Position numbers and translations under genes: made by a program
Assembly (NCBI GenBank): GCA_030849805.1
Contig: JASANZ010002275.1
Span: forward strand, 177,953-241,952
From: Sergeia podlipaevii
Lineage: Eukaryota > Euglenozoa > Kinetoplastea > Trypanosomatida > Trypanosomatidae
Reading direction: 5' to 3'
Length of the DNA: 64,000 nt
The notes under the pieces: generated by a model
Told to the model about the DNA's origin: nothing
Database searches by the model: none
What the model saw: the letters and a program-made list of their open reading frames with translations, nothing else
Shown: in pieces, positions 47,069 through 57,801 of the stretch
Numbering within the stretch: the first letter of the stretch is position 1
How the letters are laid out: every line of letters starts with the position of its first letter

Positions 47069-49225
47069 TTACTCAGCCGTGGCTTCACTATCCTCTGCCT
47101 GCTTCTTGACCACTTCTCCTTCATCGTTCACCGCAACATTGCGGAAGCTAGATTCAATGTACGCCACCTGAACATCCAGAAGACTCGACGGCGCATAAAA
47201 GCGCCTGAGTACGTCCACTGCCTTCTCCGCGTATTGCTTCCGCTCTGCAGTGTCTATGGCAACAAACGCCAGTCTCGTGTACTCGTTCATCATCTCCACG
47301 CGGTTATCCGTCTTGTGGATGGCGATATCCGTCTCCAGTTCTGCCTTGAGATGCTCCAGACACTTGGCGCGGTTGCCCAAATGAAAGTATGCGAGCGCAA
47401 GCGCGTCGTGTGTCTTGGGCACCATCGCTTGCGGGGGCCGCGGGGGTGGGCAGATATACCGCATCACGATCTCATAGCTCTGCAGAAGAACAGTCACTGC
47501 AGTCTCATAGTTCCGCTCGCGAATAAGACGGCGTCCCTTCTGATAGTAGTCCGATGCCTTGATGTACTGCTCCTTGTCCGCGGTGAGCACCGGCTCATCC
47601 ACCTGGTTTGTACACGCTGAGCAGTGGCAAATGAAGCCGTAGCGCTCACGCAGCGTTTGTATGCGGTTGCGCATACTGTGAAAGTGAAACCGATTGATCC
47701 CCCCGTAGCATACCGTAAGCTCTTCGCCTTCCATGATAGGGCGAATGGCGCGGATGGCCAGCTTGCCGCACGACCCTTGCGGATTGCCGGCAAAGGAAAT
47801 GAAGCAGTTGGGGTCGCAGGAGTGGTTCAAGAGGGCTGTGACAGAGTAAAGCGCCTTGCCAAGTACTACAACCGTGTTCGTCGTCGCAAGCGCGGCAGCA
47901 TCGCCGTTGTCACCACCAGAGCCGCCAGAACTCAGGCGCAGTACACAGCGCACGTCAATGGCGTTGAGCAAGATCTGTCGCTGCGCCTTTCTGACCGCCT
48001 CGGCGTCGGTGCTGCTATACGCACCCATGTATAGACCAATAATGGTGACGATCGACTCTGCGCCGCCACTCACCACGTTGGGTTGGAGCTCCTTTGAGCA
48101 GCTTCCCTCGAGTGTGCGCACATACGATGCACCAAACTGATTGTGGCCAACTTCGTCAAAGTCGTTCGGAAAGCCTTCCAGCTCTGCTAGCTGTGGGTAC
48201 GCACGCATGCCTCGCACCATGCGGTACGCCAGCAGCGCGTCGTTGGGGCAGCACAAAAAGAAAGGGTTCTCCCTTTCCGCCTCTCCGTAGGCCGCCCACG
48301 ATGCCACCGCGCACGCTTCGCTGCAGAAGAAGCCCCGCGACTTGACCTTGTGCTGCCTGTAGGTTTCCCCATGATAGAGGCAAGTACTGTACTGCAGGCA
48401 GTAGGAACAGACCGAGAGAAGAGACTCGGTGCGCGCTACGAGCGCAAACGGGGTCTCCTCTAGCACAGCACCGGCATCCAGGCGAGCGCCAGCGACCACG
48501 GAGCGGCCCTTCGCGCTGCGCTCCACACGCGCTGAGACGAGGAGCTTTGCGCGAGGAGGGAGTGCAGCGGTCTCAGTGGGGCCCTTCGTCGCCTCACCAA
48601 ACACACGTTCCATCTCCTCCTTCGAATTGGCCGCGTTGATGTCCTCCTCTGCTGCCGCCGCGACGTCCTTGGCACCCATCTTGGAAAAGCCCAGCTCCTC
48701 CAGTGAGCGACCACGACGCTGAAGCGCTTTCCAGTAAGAGCCACTGAAGTGAAGGGCCTTGTCTGCATCAATGCACGCGTCAGCGTAGCGGCGTAATTGA
48801 AAGAAGGCAGTGCTGCGGTTATTCAACAGCGTAGCCATCGTATCATTTGACTCGGCACACAGCAGGCCGTTGGTATAAGAGATAATGGCCTGCTGAAGTT
48901 GATGAGACTTGAACTCCTTGTTACCTTTTTCCTTCCAGCGCAGCGCTATCTCCTCATCAAGCCCAGACACGCGACGCGCGGCCTCAGCCAGACGGTCAAG
49001 CTCCTCAAAAACTTTAGGTGCGGCAGACTTGAAGTGAGCGAGGAGGTCGTCGACGGGCATGATACCGCCATCCTGGGGGAAGTAAGGTAGAAGCTGCTGA
49101 ATAAACGAGTAGAGATCGCCTGAAGTCTGATCGTTCATGGGGAATTGTTTCTGCTGCGCAGGCGTGCCAGCATCGCCATTATTGGCGGCGGGCGATGATG
49201 ACGATGACGGTGCCGCTGCGGACAT
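47069..49225 (-). CDS. TPR-SET protein lysine methyltransferase, SMYD4-like, 718 aa
   Basis: After a low-complexity start, residues about 85-205 form TPR repeats (EIALRWKEKGNKEFKSHQLQ, then NNRSTAFFQLRRYADACIDA). A split SET domain follows: an N-terminal strand pair (RSVVAGARLDAGAVLEE), an embedded Cys-rich MYND-like insert (CSYCLQYSTC and FFCSEAC), and the SET core with NHSCDPNCFISFAG (about residues 465-478) and EGEELTVCYGG. A post-SET ICHCSACTN Cys cluster comes next. The tail (about 575-690) is helical, TPR-like. The order TPR-SET-MYND-SET-TPR matches SMYD4/SMYD-type enzymes, which methylate lysine in histone or non-histone proteins with S-adenosylmethionine. The canonical NHSC and YGG motifs are intact. 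Confidence 0.93.
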   Translation of the reverse strand: MSAAAPSSSSSPAANNGDAGTPAQQKQFPMNDQTSGDLYSFIQQLLPYFPQDGGIMPVDDLLAHFKSAAPKVFEELDRLAEAARRVSGLDEEIALRWKEKGNKEFKSHQLQQAIISYTNGLLCAESNDTMATLLNNRSTAFFQLRRYADACIDADKALHFSGSYWKALQRRGRSLEELGFSKMGAKDVAAAAEEDINAANSKEEMERVFGEATKGPTETAALPPRAKLLVSARVERSAKGRSVVAGARLDAGAVLEETPFALVARTESLLSVCSYCLQYSTCLYHGETYRQHKVKSRGFFCSEACAVASWAAYGEAERENPFFLCCPNDALLAYRMVRGMRAYPQLAELEGFPNDFDEVGHNQFGASYVRTLEGSCSKELQPNVVSGGAESIVTIIGLYMGAYSSTDAEAVRKAQRQILLNAIDVRCVLRLSSGGSGGDNGDAAALATTNTVVVLGKALYSVTALLNHSCDPNCFISFAGNPQGSCGKLAIRAIRPIMEGEELTVCYGGINRFHFHSMRNRIQTLRERYGFICHCSACTNQVDEPVLTADKEQYIKASDYYQKGRRLIRERNYETAVTVLLQSYEIVMRYICPPPRPPQAMVPKTHDALALAYFHLGNRAKCLEHLKAELETDIAIHKTDNRVEMMNEYTRLAFVAIDTAERKQYAEKAVDVLRRFYAPSSLLDVQVAYIESSFRNVAVNDEGEVVKKQAEDSEATAE

Positions 49226-50160
49226 GACACGTGGATACTTTTTCTTTTCTTTTTCCCTCTCCTGCTGGTTAATAGATCTTCTACTAATATGGGGAACAAA
49301 AAAGTTTTCGAGTGTTTTTGTGTGTAACTTTCAAAAAAAATGCGCATGAGCCAAACCATTACAGCAAACGAAAGCAAAGGGCAACATTGTTTTTTTTTTT
49401 TTTAGATATCAAAGGTAGAAAAAGAAAGTGATATGGAATGGTGCAACTTCTCGGTTGGTACCTTACACCCTGCTTGTTCTTTTTGGTCGCCTGGACAACT
49501 ACATAACCATTCATAAAGTAATTTTGTATTTAATATTGTTTTTTTTTTCTGCTTAATGGTATTCCTTCCCTCTCACAATCACTCGCTATACTGTCTCTCT
49601 TCAATTTGCGCCTCTCTAAAATAGAAAAAAGGGTCAACTTGAAAGGAAAAGGAAAGTAATTAACAAGAAGAAGAATTCGTTATACTAAAGTAGATGCGTA
49701 CGTGGCCAGTACTCAACTTTCTGGCATATCATTTAACTTTCCTTTCAAAAAATATTTTAAAAGAAAATTATAGCGAATTAAGTCTGTGGCCCCCATTTGA
49801 GGTCCTTACAGTGTGATCTGCTGCTACAATTTAGAGGAGGGTACATATTTCTCTCTCTCTCTTTCTTTTACTTTGTTTCATTTTTCCTTTGATTTCATTT
49901 TTTCACTTTATAGGGACTAGTCACATCCCATCCATTGCCCATATTGGTGTGCATTAGAAAGAAGCTGCCCAACAGCAACAACGAAAAATAAAAATAAAGA
50001 TTGAAGAACTTAAGCAGGAACGAGAGAGGAAAAAAAAATGAGGTATCGTTATTATGTGCCTTTGATCTTTTATTTTTCCCCTTTTTCCTTTCTTCCCCAT
50101 TTCCGCTCCTTCGCTTTCTAACTGCGAATTATATATGTAAACTGCTGGTTTGTGCTGTGT
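49226..50160. other. Intergenic region, no gene seen
   Basis: A/T-rich; contains an A/T-rich tract at 49388-49403 and (CT)n at about 49851-49862. No coding character on either strand. Confidence 0.6.
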
Positions 50161-50901
50161 TTAGTCCTCAATGGTGCCAAAGTAGCGGTCACCAAAATCA
50201 CCAAGACCGGGGAGAATATAACAGTTCGCGTCCAGCTCGTCATCGATGGCGGCAGTCACTATCTGAATCTTGGGAAAGCGACCGAGGAACTTCTTGATGC
50301 CCTGAGGGGCAGCAACGAGATTGAGAAAGATAATGTTCTCCTGAGGAACCTTGTACTCCTCCGTCAGGATTTCAACCGCCCTGATCGCACTACCGCCGGT
50401 GGCGCACATGGGGTCGAGCAGCAGCACGCGGCGAGAGGCCACATCCTTGGGCATCTTACTGTAGTTGTAGCGCTCATCCGGGGCCTTGTCTTCGCTGGCC
50501 TCGTTGCGCTGGACTAGGATCTTGCCAATGCGCACGCCGCGGCACATCTCACGCAGCACACGCTCCATGGACTCTCCGGCACGAAGAATGGAGACACCAA
50601 TAACGCCATGACTATCAGGGAGGACGCCCTTGTAGAGAGCACCAGTGGGAGTGTACACGTCACAGGGTTCTACGGGAATAAGGCAGAGAGCGGCCTCAAG
50701 AATAAGGCGCATGATGCGCTCAGAGTAAAAGACAAAGTCGGTGCGCTGGGTCTCCACATTGCGGATGACGGTGAAGAGGAAATGAAGCTGAGGGGTCTGC
50801 GGAAGCAGGTGAAGGTGGCCGGGGAACATGCTCAGAATCTGAAGGGTGCTCTCCGAGCCTACAGAGGCAGACTTCATATGGGCGGCAGCGGTGTCGGACA
50901 T
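50161..50901 (-). CDS. Uracil phosphoribosyltransferase, 246 aa
   Basis: A full-length UPRT of the Upp/Fur1 type. The PRPP-binding loop is RVLLLDPMCATGGSA (about residues 162-176). The flexible loop region around SILRAGESMERVLREMC and the C-terminal uracil-recognition segment GLGDFGDRYFGT are intact. The enzyme converts uracil plus PRPP to UMP in pyrimidine salvage; trypanosomatids have both salvage and de novo routes. The start MSDTAAAHMK gives a length close to other eukaryotic UPRTs. No peroxisomal signal is seen at the C-terminus (GTIED). Confidence 0.97.
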   Translation of the reverse strand: MSDTAAAHMKSASVGSESTLQILSMFPGHLHLLPQTPQLHFLFTVIRNVETQRTDFVFYSERIMRLILEAALCLIPVEPCDVYTPTGALYKGVLPDSHGVIGVSILRAGESMERVLREMCRGVRIGKILVQRNEASEDKAPDERYNYSKMPKDVASRRVLLLDPMCATGGSAIRAVEILTEEYKVPQENIIFLNLVAAPQGIKKFLGRFPKIQIVTAAIDDELDANCYILPGLGDFGDRYFGTIED

Positions 50902-51549
50902 GGGGCAAAAAAAAAAGCAGAAAAATAGTGGCGAAAAAAAAAAGGGAGATAAAAGGTATGCGAACGATCTATGGTAGAGCTAAAGTGCTTTTCCTAAAAG
51001 GCTAGGCGTTAACTAAAAAAAAAAAAAAAAATGAGGCAGAAAAAAAGTAAATGAATCTCTAACCGTCAGTTGGTGTCCTTTATTGAGAGCTACCTTTTAT
51101 AACATTCAATATATCCTTTCCTTTTAGCGTATCTCTAATATTTGTTTTTTTGTTCCTGCTTATTTTGCTTTCTAAATATATGTACAATGATTGGAATCAC
51201 GTTCTTCCTCGCTCTGATACCTAACTGGGCACAGACACCATATCAACATTATGCAGACCGTCTACTGCATATATTCTTTTTACATGAGAAATTTTCGTGC
51301 ATCGAGCATAGTTCACGTCCCCCCCCCCCTACAAAAAAAAATAATAATAATAATAACAGAAGCAAGTCAACTGTCCTTCTATTGTCGGTTGTGTTTGTAT
51401 CCGTGTTGTAGCCACATTTGGCAACTTAGGTGTCAATCGGTGAGTGAAAAAAAAGCAGAAATAGAGAGGAAGGAGGACAAGTTCTCCGCTCTTCCCACAC
51501 AATTGCTCGTAGCATGGAAGTCCTCCCTTCTTGCATGCAAGCATAGAAA
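50902..51549. other. Intergenic region, no gene seen
   Basis: A-runs at 50910, 50936 and 51014-51029 (pyrimidine tracts on the - strand) upstream of UPRT. A (TAA)n stretch lies at about 51338-51356. Confidence 0.65.
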
Positions 51550-52476
51550 TCACTTCCCGCCACTAGCACCGCTGTTACTGTTACTGCTGCTGTTATTGCC
51601 GTTCTTCTGAAAGCGTCCCTTCATGTTTACAAGACGCCGGAAGTCGTCCAGGGTGATCTTTCCATCCTGGTCAAAGTCTGCTGTTCGCACAAGCAGTTGC
51701 AGCTCCTCTTCACTAAGCTCCCCAAAGCCAATGCGAGCCATTATATGTCCCAGCACCTGCACATCGACCGCCTTCGTATCATTTGGGTCATACACCTGAA
51801 AAGCCTCTCGTACTGGATCAAATCCTTGAATACTTTCATACATGGCGGCAGGAGAGAAGTGCGTCGAGCCCGCCATTGTTGTAGGGGAGCCAGAGGAGGA
51901 GGAGTATATACCAGAGCCTCGATGTGGTGTGTTACTGTGATTACTGCTAGACTCCTTTCGTAAAGGCACCGAGGAACGAGAGTTGGCGGCTTCAATGGCA
52001 GGCATCATGTACAATCTCTGAAAGGAATCAATGAGCTCCCAGAGTTGATCCACAGAAAAGCCTGAGGCAGCGGTGGTCCCTCCAGAAGCCACGCCCGGCG
52101 CGCTGTTAGTGCTAACATTGTTGCTTGGATTGCTCTGGTTGTTGCTGCCTCCAAAGGCACTGCCTGCTGCGGCGTCTTCAAGGAGAAAGCGATACTCCTT
52201 GCTGGTCATGCCAGGATAGAATGCGGAGAGTCGAGCTTTGAGATTACTGGTGGTGAGCACTCCATTGCCAGTGATATCAAAAAATTCAAAAGCGGAGGCA
52301 ACATCATCTCGAGTGAGCTGAAAAGTGGTCTGGTTCATGCTGCTATCTTCCGCACGTCGCACAGGGGAGTTATTATGAGAGTAATCGTCCAGCACTAAGC
52401 TCTCCGCGACAGATGAGTCAAAGCGGACGCTTTTGCGATTGCGCGGGGTCTTCTCTATCGCATCACCAAGATCCAT
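51550..52476 (-). CDS. EF-hand calcium-binding-like protein, 308 aa
   Basis: Two lobes of paired EF-hands are seen. In the N-terminal lobe (about residues 58-95) the loop DITGNGVLTTSNL lacks an acidic residue at position 12. In the C-terminal lobe (about 210-285) the first loop (DPNDTKAVDVQVL) is degenerate and the second, DFDQDGKITLDD, is canonical apart from Asp at position 12. So only one strong Ca2+ site is expected. An Asn/Ser/Gly-rich linker (about 105-205) separates the lobes. The C-terminus is a Ser/Asn-rich tail. It is calmodulin-like only in layout; a flagellar or cytoskeletal role is possible but unproved. Confidence 0.85.
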   Translation of the reverse strand: MDLGDAIEKTPRNRKSVRFDSSVAESLVLDDYSHNNSPVRRAEDSSMNQTTFQLTRDDVASAFEFFDITGNGVLTTSNLKARLSAFYPGMTSKEYRFLLEDAAAGSAFGGSNNQSNPSNNVSTNSAPGVASGGTTAASGFSVDQLWELIDSFQRLYMMPAIEAANSRSSVPLRKESSSNHSNTPHRGSGIYSSSSGSPTTMAGSTHFSPAAMYESIQGFDPVREAFQVYDPNDTKAVDVQVLGHIMARIGFGELSEEELQLLVRTADFDQDGKITLDDFRRLVNMKGRFQKNGNNSSSNSNSGASGGK

Positions 52477-53552
52477 TTTTGTTTTCTTTCGTTCTTTCTA
52501 TTTGTTATTTCAATAGTGTCTTGTAAGACAAAGTACTTCTTTCTACAAATGGGGAAAAGCTGATGTATATATATATGAGAAATCCTCGTAGAGCAACAAA
52601 ACAAAACGGAAAGAGAGAAAAAAAATGCACATATACATATACATGCGAAAGTCTACAGTTTCTGCACACACAACTGCTTCTATTGAAAAGAAAAGAGGAA
52701 GAGAGAAACAACCACAAACAAAAAGAAAAGCACACGTTGTGGCAAAAGATGTATCCACGGCCACAAAGAAAAGACGAATTTTTTTCTCTTTGAGGTACCT
52801 CCTTCTTACGCATTTCTGTAACAGAGAGGGATCGTTGCCTGTGTAGGTTCGATCATTCGGTGAACGTTCTTGGGGTTCACAACACAAAACAGTGCTTACG
52901 CACAAATACACACACGCACACAAACACATACGTATCATCTCGCCATCCTCCAACTTGTTCAATATATCCCTCCCCTCCAAGCCTTTTAAGGCTTTCCGGA
53001 AATTTCTTCTTCCATGCTCCTTTTTCTCTGCTGCTTCTTCGGTGTGCCTCCCCCCCCCCCTCCCGTCTGAGAAACAGAAAAGAAAGAAATCTCGATGTAG
53101 AGGAAATAAAGATACAGTATTACCGGCAGTTATCAAAGAGAGGGATTTAAAAAAAAAAAAAAACGCTTCAAATCAAATTCACCGAGATACCTCTGGAAAT
53201 GTACTTTTTTTTCTTGTTCTCTCTTTCTGCTGCTTGCTAGCGTTTGTCTTGTTGTGCAGCAAATAAACACACACACGTTTTTCTCCAGGAAAAAAAAGTA
53301 TCCTTCAATCATCATTTGCGTTTCACACATGGTTGTGTAGCATGTCCAATGAATAAATGTGTGTCTGTGGTGTGTGCTCGTGGAGTGATTCGCATCGAAA
53401 AAGAGAGAGAGAGAGGAGGGAAGAAAAAAAAAATATGCCGCTTGCTTCATTTTCACATCTTTTCCTCTCCCTCTTCTCGCTATCCTCCTCACCCCCTCTC
53501 TCGCCTATCCGTATTTGGCTCATATATATGTATCTTTTGGAAAGGCGTTCCA
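52477..53552. other. Intergenic region (1.1 kb), no gene seen
   Basis: Contains a C-run at about 53051-53060, an A16 run near 53148-53163 and (GA)n near 53403-53415. Frames here are short and hydrophobic. Confidence 0.6.
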
Positions 53553-54872
53553 CTATTCTGAAACCTCCGTAGTAGAGTCTGCAGCCGAGCCATCTTGAGC
53601 GCCACACTTCGGCCTCTGAAGCACGAAAAAGGCGCAGCGGTACACAAGCTGCTTCATACTACGCTGATTGTTGGTGTAGGTCGTGTCAATGAAAGTGGGC
53701 TGTTGCTTCAAGACAAATCCAATGCGCTGTGCCACTGTCAGCACTTCACCGAGTGATAACTCAATGGACATGTCCTCGGCGCTGTCCGCAAAATGGTACA
53801 AAAGTGGACCTACGTTCACCCAGTACCCGCCTGGAACAAGCAAATTGTAGATAATCTCGAGGTACTCAATGATATTGTGCGCGGTATCAATGAAGAAGCA
53901 CGTGGCAACCGCTGACCACGTCATGTGTTGATGTGGCTTTGCATACACTTCAGTGAAATCACCAGCCACCATAGACAGCTCACCAAAGGAAAGATTCTGC
54001 TCTCGCAGTTCATCAATTGCCTCGGAGGCGCAAAGATCTGGGATCGCCACCTCCGCAAACTGATCGTCACGGTTAACCAAGTTGCACGTGTTATCACTGT
54101 AGGGGTAGATCTTGTGCTGGTAAGACTCAAAGACGTGGTTTTGAATGTAGTGTCCAGTTATGAGCATGTGGTAACTGAATTCGTTTGCCTGGGCACAGAA
54201 ACCGCGAAGGGCAAGTTCGACAGACAGACGGCACAGTCCCGCACCAGGAATCAACACACGCACGCCCCCACGAGCGCTGCGATCAGGAAAACACTGTTCG
54301 AGAGTATCGAGAATGGGCTTGTACACACAGTTGCGCTCAGGAATCCCCTCTGCGGACCAGTCGCGGACAAACTGACGCAGTGTAGAGAAGACCTTGTCCA
54401 TGTCAAGCGGCGTTGGCGGTGGCACCTCTTCCACATTCACCGTAGTGCCTTCTGGCCAGTAGTTCTCAAAAAGCTCCTCGCTCGCAGCACATATGGCCTC
54501 AAAGAACTCGCTATTAGCCATGATACACTCTGAGTACTTGGCGAGCATGCTGTCAAGATCGATGCACAGCAGGTCACGGTGCTGGTCCTGCAGTTTTTGA
54601 AAATTCATGCGCCGCATATCTCGCGCCGCCATCGCCTGGCATTGATAATGCTGAAAAGCCGCTACAGTTCGGAGAAAGCTGATGTGGTCTTCCACCATGT
54701 CAGGGTCGATAGAGCCACCAGCGGGTGAAGCGGAGGGCTGATACGCTGGGATGGTGGATGGGACAGATCCGTTACGTGCGCCAACGCTGTAAGGAGGAGG
54801 TGACACACCTTGATGCATGTCACGTGGCGGTTGCTTGCTACCGCTAGGAGTTGTTCCCGTACGATCAGTCAT
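53553..54872 (-). CDS. Carnosine N-methyltransferase-like protein (CARNMT1/N2227 family), 439 aa
   Basis: Residues about 60-430 match the N2227 family: FLRTVAAFQHYQCQAMA, then FVRDWSAEGIPERNCVYKPI, the SAM-binding motif RVLIPGAGLCRLSVELALRG, NEFSYHMLITGHYIQNH and the CFFIDTAHNIIEYLE motif that holds carnosine-binding residues in the human enzyme. GGYWVNVGPLLYHFAD and the final sheet complete the Rossmann-type methyltransferase. In animals and yeast the family makes anserine from carnosine; kinetoplastids are not known carnosine makers, so the physiological substrate is probably another imidazole dipeptide or protein histidine. The N-terminal 55 residues are disordered. No targeting signal. 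Confidence 0.93.
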   Translation of the reverse strand: MTDRTGTTPSGSKQPPRDMHQGVSPPPYSVGARNGSVPSTIPAYQPSASPAGGSIDPDMVEDHISFLRTVAAFQHYQCQAMAARDMRRMNFQKLQDQHRDLLCIDLDSMLAKYSECIMANSEFFEAICAASEELFENYWPEGTTVNVEEVPPPTPLDMDKVFSTLRQFVRDWSAEGIPERNCVYKPILDTLEQCFPDRSARGGVRVLIPGAGLCRLSVELALRGFCAQANEFSYHMLITGHYIQNHVFESYQHKIYPYSDNTCNLVNRDDQFAEVAIPDLCASEAIDELREQNLSFGELSMVAGDFTEVYAKPHQHMTWSAVATCFFIDTAHNIIEYLEIIYNLLVPGGYWVNVGPLLYHFADSAEDMSIELSLGEVLTVAQRIGFVLKQQPTFIDTTYTNNQRSMKQLVYRCAFFVLQRPKCGAQDGSAADSTTEVSE

Positions 54873-55273
54873 TACACTTTTTTTTCACCCCCCTCTTAAT
54901 TGTAAATGTATGTAAAGGTATGTTATATATACGCACTTTACTCCGCGCCAGATTTGGTAACACTAGTAGATACAAGAAAAAAAAGAGTGTGTTTTCTCTA
55001 TTGTTGCTTCCCTAGTAGCAAATAGTTAGGCGAAAAGGGGGAGGGGAAGAGCAGGGAGATGATAAAAAATATAGAGGGAGAAAAAATGCAAATGGTTTTG
55101 TTGTTATTGGATACACCGAAGAAAGGATCGCAAAGAGGGGAGGATATCAAAAATAGTAGAAACAGAGAGCGGTGATTTCCAACGCCATGAAGTTGAATAA
55201 CCCACCATAAAACACACAACAGCACAAACATACAGAAGAAAAAAAAAACATAATGATCTTATATAGATATCGC
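54873..55273. other. Intergenic region, no gene seen
   Basis: A-rich on the + strand (pyrimidine on the - strand), with G/A-rich patches at 55030-55075. No coding signal. Confidence 0.65.
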
Positions 55274-57124
55274 TTATACAACACCCATGGCATGCAAGTT
55301 AACATAGTCCGTAATATCACGCTGAAGTGTATACACAATACCGCGGAGCTGCTCAAACGCTTTCACAAGTCGTCGCCGCGGTAATTCCTGTCGCTCCGCC
55401 CACTCACGCATTTGCACCTTTAGCGACTCTGCGTAGCGCGCAGGGTCCTTGTGCTGCTGCCAACTGCGGGCTGCCGCAACAACTTGCTCATGTCGGCGCA
55501 GCGTGGACTGTACTTGTCCAAAGGCAGCAAGCAGTTTCGCGTACGCCGCGTGCGAAGTGGTTAGCTGAGCGTCTGTGGTGATGGGGAGGCCGTGAAGCAT
55601 AGGCACGCTCAAAGCAGCAGCAGCACCGACATTGTTCGCCTTTTCCTTGCCCCCACCCCTCGTCACCGCCTTCGCTGGTGACTGGCGCTGCTTCTTGGCC
55701 TCTTCGGCCAAAAGCTTTGCCACCTCAGGATCGTTGTCCAACAAGGGAACTGGCAGCATGGAGAGATCCCCTTCCTCCCATGCAACGCCAGTACATTGGG
55801 ATAGGTCGGTAAAAAGCGCTACGGGAAATGCGTTCTTGGTACCTTCATGCCGCCCAAACTCACTTTCTCTCCTTCGTCGTTCCTTCCTCCCCTCATCGTC
55901 GCTATCATCGTCAGTGTTGCTTTCTTGTCCGCTCGTCGCATCATCCGTCTCTGCGCGAGGTCGCTTCTTGGTGCCAAGGCCCGCCATAATGCCTCCTCCA
56001 CCCGTGCGCACCGCGATCACCACGTCGCGATCCGTGTACATTTCTAGTATCTTCAGCTTCGCTGCATCCACTGCTATCCCTTGTGGCAATGGGTCAGCTG
56101 ATGCTGAGTTTTGCACCGCCTTCGCCAAGATGGGGAAGGCACGATTGGCCACCAACTGCTTGGTACGCTTGCTGTCGTACCGCTCCACGTCCACTAAGGC
56201 AAAGCCGCATGCCTGCATTTCTCGCTGAGGCCTTCCACGCGACTTGGGAGACACCTCCATTGCGAAGGAAGTGCTAGTTGTAGTAGTGGGAAAAGCAAGC
56301 GGGGACGATAGTGATGAGGCGGCGGCAGTACCGGTGAGGATATCCACCACGTATTGCACATCCGCTACAGAGTAGCTAGTGCGATTGTGTGCTGCGGCCG
56401 CACACTGAGAAAAGACATGAGCGAATATGTCGTTGAGAAGACGGCCTTGAGGGGCGAGATAGTGAACAAGCTCCACGACAAGCGCCTTGTGCTTGGATAA
56501 GAGATCCTGGAGAGTCAAGTGCACGAAATGAAAGTCGCTTGTGTCACTGAATTGCTGCTGCTGTTGCTGTAGTACCCCCACATTCATGCCGGTTGGAATT
56601 GAAGGAGGGATCGGAGATGGGGTCTTCACTGGTGCGGAAACGCTTTGCTGTGGAGAACTGCCTACTGCATTGCTCGCCGCTATCTCGCTCTTCTTCGCTG
56701 TGGCAGCAGTCTCTTTCACACTTGATGGATGTTGCTTCTGCTGCTGTTTGGCTTTGGTGGAGGTATCAAGAGGTGGCAATGACAGCGACGGCTGCTTCTG
56801 CTGTGGGACACGTACATCAGAGCACGTCCATGTGCCCTCTTTCATCACCACGCAGCACTGCACGTCACGCGCACTGCCAGCAAGAGTGAGAGACGCCACT
56901 TGATGAATGGCACTTAACGGCTGCAGCTGCACCTGCCAGCGCTTTGTCGACGATACAAGTGTGAGTTTGGCGTCTTGGGATACTACAAAAGCTGGCAAAG
57001 AGGATGAGTTAAGCGCAGGAGCACGCGACAGCCCTGTAAAGCTGCTCATCACACCGCCGCTGCTCACCGCCTTCTGCGCATCAGGTGGCAGCGTTCCAAA
57101 CATTATAATACCGCCAAGAGACAT
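55274..57124 (-). CDS. Possible ELL/occludin-like protein, 616 aa
   Basis: Not securely recognised. The C-terminal 90 residues (about 525-616) form a predicted three-helix bundle: AYAKLLAAFGQVQSTLRRHEQ, a short linker, DPARYAESLKVQMREWAERQ, then RLVKAFEQLRGIVYTLQRDI. The spacing and the D-x-x-RY-x-x-L pattern resemble the occludin/ELL domain found at the C-terminus of the elongation factor ELL and occludin. Residues about 195-275 (LTLQDLLSKHKALVVELVHYL onward) could be a small winged helix like ELL's second domain. The N-terminal 110 residues look beta-rich. Linkers are Gln/Ser/Pro-rich, and an acidic basic patch (DDDSDDEGRKERRR) may be a nuclear signal. If the match is right the protein would act in RNA polymerase II elongation. 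If not, it is an orphan. Confidence 0.4.
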   Translation of the reverse strand: MSLGGIIMFGTLPPDAQKAVSSGGVMSSFTGLSRAPALNSSSLPAFVVSQDAKLTLVSSTKRWQVQLQPLSAIHQVASLTLAGSARDVQCCVVMKEGTWTCSDVRVPQQKQPSLSLPPLDTSTKAKQQQKQHPSSVKETAATAKKSEIAASNAVGSSPQQSVSAPVKTPSPIPPSIPTGMNVGVLQQQQQQFSDTSDFHFVHLTLQDLLSKHKALVVELVHYLAPQGRLLNDIFAHVFSQCAAAAHNRTSYSVADVQYVVDILTGTAAASSLSSPLAFPTTTTSTSFAMEVSPKSRGRPQREMQACGFALVDVERYDSKRTKQLVANRAFPILAKAVQNSASADPLPQGIAVDAAKLKILEMYTDRDVVIAVRTGGGGIMAGLGTKKRPRAETDDATSGQESNTDDDSDDEGRKERRRRESEFGRHEGTKNAFPVALFTDLSQCTGVAWEEGDLSMLPVPLLDNDPEVAKLLAEEAKKQRQSPAKAVTRGGGKEKANNVGAAAALSVPMLHGLPITTDAQLTTSHAAYAKLLAAFGQVQSTLRRHEQVVAAARSWQQHKDPARYAESLKVQMREWAERQELPRRRLVKAFEQLRGIVYTLQRDITDYVNLHAMGVV

Positions 57125-57801
57125 GGGTACAGGAGCCCTATGTTTTGCAAGTGCTTTTTTTTTCCCCCTTTTGTTCTGCAGGTGTATACGTATAGTTATA
57201 CTGTGACGTTCTGTGTGTTGCTATGTTGAGTAAATGTGTTGTACTGAGTTGTGTATAGCCATAAGATTATACATATTATTATTATTAGTAAAGAATGAAC
57301 ATAGGAAAAAGAAAGCATATATATATGAGAGTCAGAAATATAATAATGTCACGAAACAACCACGTGCAGGTTGACATGGGTAAGTGAAAAGGGGAGTGTG
57401 CAAAGATGAATAATATTAGATTTAGTAGAGAAATATATGGTAGCGGTTATTGTTGCATTGTTTACATGCGAGAGGAAGAAGAAGAAAGCACAAGAGCACG
57501 AAAAGAAAAAAAAAAAACACTTGCTGCAACCTCCGTCCCCGCGCTTCCTCCTCTAGCAATCTTGTGATCATCCGCCTTTTCCTCTCGCTTACTGCTGAAA
57601 ATAGAACACAGCAAGTCTTAAAGAAGAAAGTGAGACTCAAGATTGAAGTCATACTCGCAAGCAGCGCAGAAAAAATATTAACAATTATAATAATGATAAT
57701 AATAATAGGAAACCGACACGCTTAAAAAATTCCAAAAATGGAGTTGCGTTGCGGAGCTACCGCAACAGCGAGCTCGTGGGAAGACGCACATCGAAGCCAC
57801 T
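57125..57801. other. Intergenic region, no gene seen
   Basis: AT-rich; ATT/TTA runs near 57272-57290 and 57685-57706. No coding character. Confidence 0.6.
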
